A model generated the notes under the pieces. It saw only the letters and a list, made by a program, of their open reading frames with translations, was not told the DNA's origin and searched no databases. DNA of 64,000 nucleotides from a bacterium. Lineage in GTDB: Bacteria > Methylomirabilota > Methylomirabilia > Methylomirabilales > 2-02-FULL-66-22. The stretch covers positions 102,419 to 166,418 of the forward strand of contig JAKPQH010000146.1 of assembly GCA_029580855.1 (NCBI GenBank), read 5' to 3'. Both the position numbers and the translations under genes were made by a program. This document shows, piece by piece, positions 34,252-42,594 of the stretch; within the stretch, counting starts at the first letter, position 1; every line of letters begins with the position of its first letter.

Positions 34252-35217
34252 ATGAAACAGGGGACGTGGCTGGGCTTGCTGATGGTCACGATCACGGCTG
34301 TGGGGCTCATCGGCTTGTGCGGGGGGCATGCGGTCGCAGCGGAATTCCCCGCGAAGCCCATCAACTTCCTGACCGGGTACACCGCAGGCAGTTCCGGCGA
34401 CGTCGTGTTCCGGCCGCTGGGCGAGGCGGCCGCCAAGATCCTCGGGCAGCCCATCGTGATCCAGAACCGGCCGGGAGCCGCCACGGCGCTGGCGCTGGCG
34501 CAGCTCATGAACGAGAAGCCCGACGGTCACAGCATCGGCCTGATGGTCGGGTCCGGTGTCCTCCAGCCTCACCTCGAAAAGTTGCCGTACAGCGCAACGC
34601 GCGACTTTACCCCTGTCATCAAGTTTGCGGATTTCGTGATGGGCGTAGTGGTCCACGCGTCATCCCCCTGGAAGACCTGGCAGGAGTTCACGGCGTATGC
34701 GAAGGCGAATCCTGGAAAAATCAAGTATGCCCACGCTGGAGCGGTGAACCGCTTCTCCATGGAAGGCTTCGCCAAGGAGGCAGGGCTGAATTGGGTCCCG
34801 GTCACCTACAAGGGCTCCGCGGAGGCGATCGTCGCGATCCTGGGGAAGCACGTGGATGCGTTCGCCGGCGGCAGCGACTTCGCCCCATACGTCAAGTCCG
34901 GCGAGCTCCGGCTCCTGGTGACCTACGGGCGGACCCGCTACAGCGTCTATCCCGACACCCCCACGTTCAGGGACCTGGGTTACAAGACCTGGATGGCCAG
35001 CCCCTGCGTCGTGGTCGCCCCCAAGGGAACACCGGCACCGATCGTGAACAAACTCCACGACGCCTTCAAACAGGCCATGGACGATGAGGCGTTCAAGCGC
35101 ACCCTCGCCAACCTCAACATGAACATGGGGTACGCAGGCCCCGCGGATTCGGCCAAATTTATCGGCGACCTGGACGAGCTCTACGCCGGGTTTGTCAAAG
35201 ACATCGGCGTCAAATAG
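34252..35217 (+). CDS. tctC: TctC substrate-binding protein (system 2)
   Basis: This is a 321-residue periplasmic Bug/TctC protein. The signal peptide MKQGTWLGLLMVTITAVGLI ends near AVAAEFP. It has the family blocks KPINFLTGYTAGSSGDVVFRPLGEAAAKILGQPIVIQNRPG, ALALAQLMNEKPDG and YKGSAEAIVAILGKHVDAFAG. GGAGGGA precedes the ATG at 34252; the frame is open earlier but without protein character. It is followed by tctB within 10 bp. Confidence 0.92.
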   Translation: MKQGTWLGLLMVTITAVGLIGLCGGHAVAAEFPAKPINFLTGYTAGSSGDVVFRPLGEAAAKILGQPIVIQNRPGAATALALAQLMNEKPDGHSIGLMVGSGVLQPHLEKLPYSATRDFTPVIKFADFVMGVVVHASSPWKTWQEFTAYAKANPGKIKYAHAGAVNRFSMEGFAKEAGLNWVPVTYKGSAEAIVAILGKHVDAFAGGSDFAPYVKSGELRLLVTYGRTRYSVYPDTPTFRDLGYKTWMASPCVVVAPKGTPAPIVNKLHDAFKQAMDDEAFKRTLANLNMNMGYAGPADSAKFIGDLDELYAGFVKDIGVK

Positions 35218-35226
35218 GATTCCCGC

Positions 35227-35682
35227 GTGAACCAGGACCAGCTGAGCAGCGGCGTGTTCTTCGTGGTGGGGTGCGCCATCTGCCTGTATTCCCTTTCGTA
35301 CCGATTGGGCACCCTGGCAGCCCCCGAGAGCGGCCTGATGCCGTTTCTCTCCGGGGCTGCCATCGCCGTCCTCGCCGCCCTCGGGTTTATCCTGGGAACA
35401 CTGCGGCGACGGCACGGCGACGGCTGGACGCCGCTGTTCCGAGGAGTCGTCTGGCGGCGCAGCCTTCTGACCTTGGCGGCCCTCCTGGCCTATCTGTTTC
35501 TGCAGGCGCACGTTGGCTTCGCCGTGACCACCGTGCTCTTTCTCGGATTTCTGCTGCGGGCGATTTTCCCTCAGCGATGGTCGGTCGTCATCGCCACCGC
35601 CCTGCTCACCGCGGTCGTCGCCTACCTGGTGTTTGAAGTCTGGTTGCAAGCCCAACTGCCCAAGGGCCCGTTCGGTATCTGA
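35227..35682 (+). CDS. tctB: TctB small membrane protein (system 2)
   Basis: This 151-residue, four-helix subunit probably starts at GTG 35227 (MNQDQLSSGVFFVVGCAICLYSL). The TctB layout is clear: LGTLAAPESGLMPFLSGAAIAVLAAL, a cytoplasmic loop, then LLTLAALLAYLFLQAHVGFAVTTVLFLGFLLRAIFPQRW. It is 9 bp after tctC and 12 bp before tctA. Confidence 0.88.
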   Translation: MNQDQLSSGVFFVVGCAICLYSLSYRLGTLAAPESGLMPFLSGAAIAVLAALGFILGTLRRRHGDGWTPLFRGVVWRRSLLTLAALLAYLFLQAHVGFAVTTVLFLGFLLRAIFPQRWSVVIATALLTAVVAYLVFEVWLQAQLPKGPFGI

Positions 35683-35694
35683 GGACCTGAGGCC

Positions 35695-37191
35695 GTGGAC
35701 ACGCTGAGCAGCATCGGCATGGGGTTTCAGACAGCCCTCACACCCGCCAACCTGTTCGCCTGTCTCGTGGGGGTCGTGACCGGAACCCTGGTCGGCGTGT
35801 TGCCCGGGCTGGGCCCGGTGGCCGCCATGTCCCTGCTGCTTCCGACCACGTTCCACATCTCTCCGGTCTCCGCCATCATCATGATGGCGGGCATATACTA
35901 CGGGGCCATGTACGGGGGGTCGACGACCTCCATTCTGGTGAACATCCCCGGTGAGTCCGCCTCCGTGGTGACCTGCCTGGACGGCTACCAGATGGCGCGC
36001 CAGGGCCGGGCCGGGCCGGCGCTTGGCATCGCCGCACTGGGTTCCTTCATCGCCGGGACCATCGCCACGGTGGGCCTGATGCTGGCGGCGCCGCCGCTGT
36101 CCCGGTTGGCGATCAGGTTCGGCCCGCCCGAGTACTGTGCGCTGATCCTTCTGGGACTGACGACCGTGACCTTTCTGGCCACCGGCCCCATGTGGAAGTC
36201 GCTCTTGATGGCGGCCTTGGGTCTGTTTCTGGGCTGCATCGGCATGGATCCGAGAACGGGGTTGTCCCGCTTCACCTTCGGGCTGATCGAGCTCTACGAC
36301 GGCGTCGGGTTGGTTCCGGTGGCCATGGGGCTCTTTGGCGTCGCCGAGGTGCTGCTGAACGTCGAACAGTCCATGCGCTCCACCGTGGTGGAGACCAAGA
36401 TCCGTAACCTTCTGCCCACACGCGCGGACTGGGCCGCATCCATCGGACCGATATTGCGGGGAACCGGATTGGGGTTCTTCCTCGGCGTGCTTCCCGGGGG
36501 CGGCTCGCTGATCTCATCATTTGCGGCCTACGCCATGGAGAAAAAGCTCTCCCGGCATCCAGAACAGTTCGGGAGGGGGGCCATCGAGGGGGTGGCCGGC
36601 CCCGAATCTGCCAACAATTCCGCCACGGCCGGCGCCTTCGTCCCGCTGCTCACGCTGGGAATTCCCTCCAACGCCGTCATGGCCCTGCTGCTCGGCGCGC
36701 TGATCATCTTTGGCGTGCAGCCGGGTCCCCGTCTCGTCGTTGAGCATCCGCAGCTCTTCTGGGGAGTGGTCGCGAGCATGTACGTGGGCAATGTCCTGCT
36801 CCTGGTTCTGAATCTCCCGCTCATCGGGATATGGGTACAGATTCTGAAGGTCCCGTACCCCATTCTCTTTCCGCTCATCCTCCTCTTCTGTCTGATCGGG
36901 GCCTACAGCTTGAACAACAGCAGCGCCGAGGTTGCGCTGATGATTCTGTTCGGGGTGATGGGATACTTCCTGAAAAAGCTGGAGTACGAGCCCGCCCCGC
37001 TGATCCTCGCCCTGGTGCTGGGCCCCATGATGGAGTTGAGCTTCCGGCAGTCGCTCGCCATGGGCGACGGGAATCTGCTGTTCTTCTTCATGCGGCCGAT
37101 TTCGGGCATCATCCTGAGCGTTGCGCTGATCTTTCTGGTGTTACCGCTGATACCCGGCATCAGCCGGAACAAGCCGACCGTCGAGGTGTGA
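35695..37191 (+). CDS. tctA: TctA large membrane protein (system 2)
   Basis: This 498-residue TctA permease, probably starting at GTG 35695, contains [62 protein letters not shown] and GPESANNSATAGAFVPLLTLGIPS. It is clearly paralogous to the 24517-26019 gene; the two systems differ in loops and in their TctC receptors, so they likely carry different acids. Confidence 0.93.
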   Translation: MDTLSSIGMGFQTALTPANLFACLVGVVTGTLVGVLPGLGPVAAMSLLLPTTFHISPVSAIIMMAGIYYGAMYGGSTTSILVNIPGESASVVTCLDGYQMARQGRAGPALGIAALGSFIAGTIATVGLMLAAPPLSRLAIRFGPPEYCALILLGLTTVTFLATGPMWKSLLMAALGLFLGCIGMDPRTGLSRFTFGLIELYDGVGLVPVAMGLFGVAEVLLNVEQSMRSTVVETKIRNLLPTRADWAASIGPILRGTGLGFFLGVLPGGGSLISSFAAYAMEKKLSRHPEQFGRGAIEGVAGPESANNSATAGAFVPLLTLGIPSNAVMALLLGALIIFGVQPGPRLVVEHPQLFWGVVASMYVGNVLLLVLNLPLIGIWVQILKVPYPILFPLILLFCLIGAYSLNNSSAEVALMILFGVMGYFLKKLEYEPAPLILALVLGPMMELSFRQSLAMGDGNLLFFFMRPISGIILSVALIFLVLPLIPGISRNKPTVEV

Positions 37192-37338
37192 ACAGCACGG
37201 TCCGAGAATCGAGACGCCCACCATCAAGACGGGCGGACCCGCGGCCGGACGGTATCGGTGGTCGGGGTGTCCCCGCGGCCGGGATGCTTCCGGCGTCCCG
37301 GCGTGATCGTGTGGTTCAATGCAGAAAGGAGACCTCTC

Positions 37339-38412
37339 ATGCCTGGTGTTGACGACGGGATCCGTTTCCCGGCGCCGCAGCTGCGCGCGTGGACCGAGCA
37401 GGTGTTTCAGAGGGTCGGCGTGAGCAAGGATGATGCCGTCCTCCTCACCGATTCGCTGATCGAGGCCAACCTCCGCGGGGTGGACACCCACGGCATCACC
37501 CGGATGCTCTGCACGTATGTAAAGCGGATGCAGGTGGGGGTGGTGAATCCGAAGACCCAGCTCACGGTCCTGCGGGAGTATCCGTCGACCGCGCTTGTTG
37601 ACGGCAAGAACAGCATCGGGCAGGTGGTCTCCAACGTCGCCATGCGGATGGCCCTCGACAAGGCCAAGAAGACCGGCGTCGCCTTTGTGGCGACCACCCA
37701 TTCCAACCACTTTGGCGCGGCGGCCTACTGGGCCATGATGGCGCTGGAGCACGGCATGATCGGGTTCAGCGCCACCAACGCGCCGGCCGTGGTCGCCCCG
37801 ACCGGCGGCCGGACGCCCATGCTGGGCACCAACCCCTTCGCCGTCGCCATCCCCGCGGGTCGAGAACAGCCGGTGGTCCTCGACCTCGCCACGACCGTGG
37901 TGGCCCGGGGCCGCATCCTCCTCTGCGCGAAGCAGAACAAGGCCCTGGAGCCCGGCTGGGCTTTCGACGAGCTGGGGCGGCCCACTGTGGACCCGCACGC
38001 CGCCGTGAGGGGCCTCCTGGCCCCCATCGGCGGCTACAAGGGGTACGGCATTGCGCTGGCCATCGATCTGCTTTGCGGCGTGATGACCGGATCGCATTAC
38101 GGGACGCACTTCCCGGGCTTCCTCGCCGACAACATGACGGATCCCACGGATGTCGGGAGCCTCTTCGCCGCCATCAACGTCCAGAGTTTCGTGGATCTGC
38201 CCGAGTTCAAGGCGAGTATGGATAAAGCGATCGGCGAGATCAAGACATCCACCAAGGCCGAAGGCGTCAAGCGGATCTACATCCCGGGCGAGATCGAGTT
38301 CGAGACCAAAGTCGAGCGCCTGAAGAACGGCATCCCGATTCCCGACGCCGTGGTTAAAGACTTTGTTGCGCTGGGCAAGGAGCTTGGCCTGTCGTTCCCC
38401 ATGACGTCGTAA
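37339..38412 (+). CDS. Ldh2/malate-lactate dehydrogenase family oxidoreductase (second copy)
   Basis: This 357-residue Ldh2-family enzyme starts at the ATG after AAAGGAGA (MPGVDDGIRFPAPQLRAW). The blocks SLIEANLRGVDTHGITRMLCTYVKRM, VATTHSNHFGAAAYWAMMALEHGMIG, TGGRTPMLGTNPFAVAIPAG and AFDELGRPTVDPHAAVRG match the family; the catalytic histidine lies in DTHG. It closes the URO-D/tctCBA run, so it probably oxidises the 2-hydroxy acid imported by TctCBA. Confidence 0.87.
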   Translation: MPGVDDGIRFPAPQLRAWTEQVFQRVGVSKDDAVLLTDSLIEANLRGVDTHGITRMLCTYVKRMQVGVVNPKTQLTVLREYPSTALVDGKNSIGQVVSNVAMRMALDKAKKTGVAFVATTHSNHFGAAAYWAMMALEHGMIGFSATNAPAVVAPTGGRTPMLGTNPFAVAIPAGREQPVVLDLATTVVARGRILLCAKQNKALEPGWAFDELGRPTVDPHAAVRGLLAPIGGYKGYGIALAIDLLCGVMTGSHYGTHFPGFLADNMTDPTDVGSLFAAINVQSFVDLPEFKASMDKAIGEIKTSTKAEGVKRIYIPGEIEFETKVERLKNGIPIPDAVVKDFVALGKELGLSFPMTS

Positions 38413-38479
38413 CACTCAGGCACGTACGATCCGGCACGGCACGAAAGACAGTCGCAGGGAACCAAGGGGCCCATCCGCG

Positions 38480-38512
38480 TTGGCCGCCAAAACCCTGTCG
38501 TGGCTTGCAGCG
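38480..38512. repeat. Short dispersed repeat
   Basis: TTGGCCGCCAAAACCCTGTC followed by GTGGCTTGC, read on the minus strand, encodes CKPRQGFGGQ, a peptide I recognise as the translation of a short repeat found between genes of many uncultured bacteria. Only one copy is seen in this window. Confidence 0.4.
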
Positions 38513-38558
38513 GGCTCTGCCCTTGAAGCTCGTCGAGGCGTCTGTTATCCTCACCGCC

Positions 38559-38990
38559 ATGATGGATGACGCGTTGCTCGAAAAGGTCCGCGGCGCCGCA
38601 CAGCGGGCGTTTGCGGGCGGACCCGTCCTCGTCGCGTACGCCTTCGGGAGCCGCGTGTCCGGTCGTCCCATGCCGGGAAGCGATCTGGACGTCGGCTACT
38701 ACCTGTGCGGCTACCGACGGGGCGACGTCTTGCCGCTCGGCGAGGAATTGCGGCTCGCCGACGAACTGTCCGCAGAGGTCGGGTGTCCGGTTGACCTGCG
38801 CAACATGGCCGACGCGCCGCTGGAGTTCAAGGGCCGGGTCCTAGAAGAAGGCGTCAGGATTTTTTCCGCAAGGGACGCGGAACGGGTGGCGCTGGAACGG
38901 GAACTTCTCGGGCGATACCACGACTACAAGGATGAGTTCCTCCGGATGCACGAGATCCGGCTTAGGCGAGTGGCGGCCAAGGGGTTGTGA
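38559..38990 (+). CDS. mntA: MNT-type nucleotidyltransferase antitoxin
   Basis: This minimal nucleotidyltransferase of 143 residues (start at the first of two adjacent ATGs) has the catalytic motif AYAFGSRVSGRPMPGSDLDVGYYL, with both aspartates. A later acidic residue falls in VDLRNMADAPLEFKGRVLEEG. MNT proteins silence HEPN partners by adding AMP to a tyrosine. The partner gene begins 1 bp after the stop. A frameshifted paralogue lies at 43978-44272. Confidence 0.85.
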   Translation: MMDDALLEKVRGAAQRAFAGGPVLVAYAFGSRVSGRPMPGSDLDVGYYLCGYRRGDVLPLGEELRLADELSAEVGCPVDLRNMADAPLEFKGRVLEEGVRIFSARDAERVALERELLGRYHDYKDEFLRMHEIRLRRVAAKGL

Positions 38991-38991
38991 C

Positions 38992-39411
38992 GTGGTCGAT
39001 GCTGCAACGCTGGCCTCGATGCTGTCCAATCTCCGAAGATACGTCGCTGTGCTCGAAGGGTTGGCGGCGGACCCGAAGGGGGTGTTCCTCGCCCACCCCG
39101 ATAGAATCGGCAACGCGAAGTATCACTTCGTGATCGCCATTGAATGCTGCATCGACATCGCCAACCATATCATTGCCTCGGAGAACTTCCGCTTCCCCAA
39201 AGACAATGCGGACAGTTTCACGGTCCTGGTCGAAGAGGGAGTCTTGCCCCGGGTTCTGCGCGAACCCCTCAGAGACATGGCTCGATTCCACAATAGGCTT
39301 GTCCACATCGACTGGGAAGTGGACGACGAGCGTGTCTACGAATACCTTCAGACCGTCCTGGGGGATTTTCATTCGTTTGCTCGCGCGGTCGCGGAGCATC
39401 CGTGGAGGTAA
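38992..39411 (+). CDS. hepT: HepT-like HEPN-domain protein (altered active site)
   Basis: This 139-residue, all-helical HepT protein starts at GTG 38992 directly after mntA. It contains VFLAHPDRIGNAKYHFVIAIECCIDIANHIIASENFR and the active-site helix DMARFHNRLVHIDWEVDDERVYEYL. The family RNase motif is R-x4-6-H-x-Y, where the tyrosine is also the site modified by MNT. Here the sequence reads R98-F-H-N-R-L-V-H105-I-D107, so the tyrosine is an aspartate and the nearest upstream arginine position (x4) is histidine; an Rx6H reading keeps R98. Activity may be reduced or lost. Confidence 0.82.
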   Translation: MVDAATLASMLSNLRRYVAVLEGLAADPKGVFLAHPDRIGNAKYHFVIAIECCIDIANHIIASENFRFPKDNADSFTVLVEEGVLPRVLREPLRDMARFHNRLVHIDWEVDDERVYEYLQTVLGDFHSFARAVAEHPWR

Positions 39412-39604
39412 GAACAGGGGGGGCTACGGTAACGGACCGTGGCTCTGGGCCCGTGTCTCGAATCGCGGGTCGGCTGCCAGACGAGCCGGCCTCGCCGGGG
39501 GCACTGGAGCTGCGCTGTACCGGAAGACCGTTGCGGGCCTCGACAAGGGGGTGACGGCGGCGCGGCACCCCGTTGGACGCTCGGAGCTTCCGGGCACGTC
39601 CTGA

Positions 39605-40450
39605 TTAAGGCGCGGTAACCAACCGGAACACCGTCACCTTGTGCGTGCCCCCCGCCGCCTTCTCCGCGCTCGTGGCGCGGACGATGCCGTAGATCACGCC
39701 CCGCTCGCTCCGATCCCAGGCAATCCCCTGCCCGCGGATATTCATGGGGATGACCTCGACCAGCTCGAGGACGGACCCCGCCTTGGGCAAGCGCATCTTG
39801 TAGACTTCGGCGGGGTCGTGACCGCTGAGATACAAATAGCCGTCGGGACCCCACGATCCGCCGGAGTTGCTCATGGACTCGAACTTGTCCAGGATGGCCT
39901 TGGGGAGCACCCACGATTCCACATACTTGAAATCCGCGCTGAACTTCACCATCTGGGTGGCCGCTTTGTATCCGTATGGCGTCTTGTTGGGGCCGTAGGG
40001 GACATCGTAGTTTGCAAACGTCGCCCACCAGTGTCCGTTGTAGAAGTCCACCCACGTGAGCGAGCCCCAGTTGATGCCGAAACTGTGGTTGCCGAGGTGC
40101 TGCATCGTCTCGGCGTCCCAGATCTCCACCGAGCTGGTCATCGGCCACTCGTTCCAGTTGGAGTGCGCACAGTAGATCTTGCCGTCCAAGAGCATCGCGC
40201 TATCCAGGTGAACGATGGGGCCCCCCTTGGGGCCCTCCCACTTGGCCACACGCCGGCCGGTCTTCTTGTCGTACTTGCCGATGGCCTGATTATCCACCGC
40301 GTAGAAATACTTGTCGTCCACCCCGATCCCCTGATTGGCCTCCGGTACCGCGAACTCCGCGATCTGCTGGAACGCGGACTTCGCCTGGGCCGCGGAGGCG
40401 GCGCCCACCAGCAAGAGGACGGCGAGCGCGACGACCGATCTGTTGCGCAT
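39605..40450 (-). CDS. Secreted protein with propeller-like repeats, unknown function
   Basis: This 281-residue protein, starting at MRNRSVVALAVLLLVGAASA with signal cleavage near AQAK, is exported. The mature part has repeated short strands with aromatic and aspartate-rich turns (GIGVDDKYFYAVDNQAIGKYDKKTGRRVAKWEG, SSVEIWDAETMQHLGNHSF, SWGPDGYLYLSGHDPAEVYKMRLP), like a small beta-propeller. It lies about 100 bp downstream of the second dctM on the same strand, suggesting a periplasmic partner or enzyme for the TRAP substrate. I do not recognise a specific family. Confidence 0.7.
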   Translation of the reverse strand: MRNRSVVALAVLLLVGAASAAQAKSAFQQIAEFAVPEANQGIGVDDKYFYAVDNQAIGKYDKKTGRRVAKWEGPKGGPIVHLDSAMLLDGKIYCAHSNWNEWPMTSSVEIWDAETMQHLGNHSFGINWGSLTWVDFYNGHWWATFANYDVPYGPNKTPYGYKAATQMVKFSADFKYVESWVLPKAILDKFESMSNSGGSWGPDGYLYLSGHDPAEVYKMRLPKAGSVLELVEVIPMNIRGQGIAWDRSERGVIYGIVRATSAEKAAGGTHKVTVFRLVTAP

Positions 40451-40553
40451 GGTTCTTCCTCCTTGAGACGGCGGCCTTATTCGGGACCCCATCGGTCGAG
40501 AGGCACGCCCCGCGAGAGGCTGCCCGTGTTCCTCGCGTCTGCGACGCCTGTCG

Positions 40554-41828
40554 CTACATCAGCAGATTGGGGAGCCACGTCACGAACCCCGGGAAGACGG
40601 TGATGAGGACCAGCACGGCGATGATATAGATCAGGCACGGCGCCACCGCCGCCGCCACGCGTCCCACTGGCAGCCCGGTGATGGCCGAGAGCAGGAACAG
40701 GCACTCCCCGAAAGGCGGCGTGAGCAGCCCGATCATCAGGGCCAGCGTCATCACCACTCCGAAATGGAGGGTCGAGATCTTGTACGCCTCGAGGATCGGG
40801 AGGAACACCGGGAGCACCATGATCATGATCGCCAACGGCTCGATGAAGCACCCCAGAATGAGAAGAATAATGTTCATCAGGAAGAGCATGACCAGCGGGT
40901 CTTTGGTGAGGGTCGTCATGTACTCGACCAGAAGCGTGGCCACCCCCTCGCTCGTGATCATCCAGGACCAGAGGGCAGCCATGCCCATGATGAAGACCAC
41001 GACCCCCGTCAGGAGGGCGGTGTCAAAAAACGCCTTGAAGCAATCCTTCCAGCTCATCGCCTTGTAGATGAACCGGCCGAGGATGAACGCGTACAGACAC
41101 GCCACGGCCGCGGCTTCCGTCGGCGTGAAGAATCCGCCCACGATCCCCCCGAGGATGATGAATGGAGTCAGAATCGGCAAAAAGACGCGGCGGCAATGTT
41201 GCAGAATCTCTCGCGCCGTCGGCCGCGGTGTGACCGGATAATTCCGTTTTCCGGCCGTGATGTAGATATAGATCATGAGGGATATCCCAACCAGAACCCC
41301 CGGGATGGCGCCGCCCAGGAACAGTTTCCCGACCGATTCCCGGGCGATGGCGCCGTACAGAACGAGGGGAATGCTGGGCGGAATGATGGGACCGATGATG
41401 GACGCCGAAGCGGTGATCGCCGCGGTGAAATCGTCGTCATAGCCGCCGCGACGCATCATCTTCACCGCCACGACGCCGATCCCTCCGGCATCCGCCAGCG
41501 CAGACCCCGACATCCCCGCGACGATCATATTGGCGACGACGTTGACGTGAGCCAGCCCTCCCGGCAGATGGCCGACGAGGTCCCGGCTGAAATCGATGAT
41601 GCGGTTCGAGACGTCGCCTTTGTCCATCATGTACGCGGCCAGCACAAAGAGGGGGATCGCGGTCAGAATGAAGCTGTCGGTGGACGTGGTCAGGACGTGG
41701 CCCAGCACGGTCAACGGCACATCTTTCACGAAGACGTAGACCGTGGAGATCATGAGGAGCACAAAGCACACCGGGATGTTCAGTGCCAGCAAGACCAGAA
41801 AGAGCACGACCAGCCAGCCAATCAGCAT
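40554..41828 (-). CDS. dctM: TRAP transporter large permease DctM (second system)
   Basis: This 424-residue multi-helix permease starts at MLIGWLVVLFLVLLALNIP; the frame continues upstream without membrane character and overlaps dctQ. Family blocks are AIPLFVLAAYMMDKGDVSNRI, MSGSALADAGGIGVVAVKMM, ASASIIGPIIPPSIPLVLYG and GLLTPPFGECLFLLS. It couples Na+ influx to acid uptake together with the DctQ and DctP genes immediately upstream. Confidence 0.93.
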   Translation of the reverse strand: MLIGWLVVLFLVLLALNIPVCFVLLMISTVYVFVKDVPLTVLGHVLTTSTDSFILTAIPLFVLAAYMMDKGDVSNRIIDFSRDLVGHLPGGLAHVNVVANMIVAGMSGSALADAGGIGVVAVKMMRRGGYDDDFTAAITASASIIGPIIPPSIPLVLYGAIARESVGKLFLGGAIPGVLVGISLMIYIYITAGKRNYPVTPRPTAREILQHCRRVFLPILTPFIILGGIVGGFFTPTEAAAVACLYAFILGRFIYKAMSWKDCFKAFFDTALLTGVVVFIMGMAALWSWMITSEGVATLLVEYMTTLTKDPLVMLFLMNIILLILGCFIEPLAIMIMVLPVFLPILEAYKISTLHFGVVMTLALMIGLLTPPFGECLFLLSAITGLPVGRVAAAVAPCLIYIIAVLVLITVFPGFVTWLPNLLM

Positions 41829-41874
41829 GCGATCCCCCACGGAATCGTATCCCGGAACGCCGGTGCGAAATGCG

Positions 41875-42420
41875 CTATCCGCCCGGCACTTTCGGTTTCG
41901 CGCAGACGGCCCCGCGCGGGGTCCCGGCCTCGTCCTCGCCCGCACCCCCCGACCGTGCCATCCGTGTCGCCTCCACGATCTGGACGATCGCGTAGAAACA
42001 GAGCAGCAGGGCGCCCGCAAAAATCGGGAAATAGTACACCCAGATGGGAAGACGCAGGGTGGGTGTTACACCTTTCGCCTTCTGGAGGATCTGCATCCCT
42101 GAAAACGCCAGAATGCACAAAAAAGGGAGGGCGAGACACCGCGTCGCGACATCAACCCATTGCTGCACCCCCACCGGAAGCCGCGCCGTCACCACGTTGA
42201 TCGAGATGTGGGCGCGGTGGCGAAACGCCAGCGCCGCGCCCACGTAGGTGAGGTTGATGAGGCAGTACTGAGCCACCTCGAGATTCCACGTCAGCGAATA
42301 GCGCACGGTCTCTCGCAGAGAGACATCCCCGACGATCGTGAGCAGCATGACCACGAGCGCGCCGACGATCCACACCGTGAGAAGCCGGTCGACCCCCTTG
42401 GCCATCTTTTCGAAGAGCAT
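41875..42420 (-). CDS. dctQ: TRAP transporter small permease DctQ (second system)
   Basis: This 181-residue, four-helix protein contains the DctQ signature SLTWNLEVAQYCLINLTYVGAALAFRHRAHISINVVTARLP. The hydrophilic tail (RSGGAGEDEAGTPRGAVCAKPKVPGG) is longer than usual. It lies between dctP and dctM, 46 bp before the latter. Confidence 0.9.
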   Translation of the reverse strand: MLFEKMAKGVDRLLTVWIVGALVVMLLTIVGDVSLRETVRYSLTWNLEVAQYCLINLTYVGAALAFRHRAHISINVVTARLPVGVQQWVDVATRCLALPFLCILAFSGMQILQKAKGVTPTLRLPIWVYYFPIFAGALLLCFYAIVQIVEATRMARSGGAGEDEAGTPRGAVCAKPKVPGG

Positions 42421-42594
42421 GCCTTCCCTGTCCTTTCAGGAGCCGCAGGTCAATCGCGACGGCATCTGCCATCTTGCTCGAGCGCCTGGTCGTAATGGTC
42501 CGCCCCGGCGATGTGACGTCACGGCCCGATCCCGGGGCGTCCTTGCCGCACAAACCGAACCTGATGGAGGCCGATAGCGGGGGTGCGGCGATCC

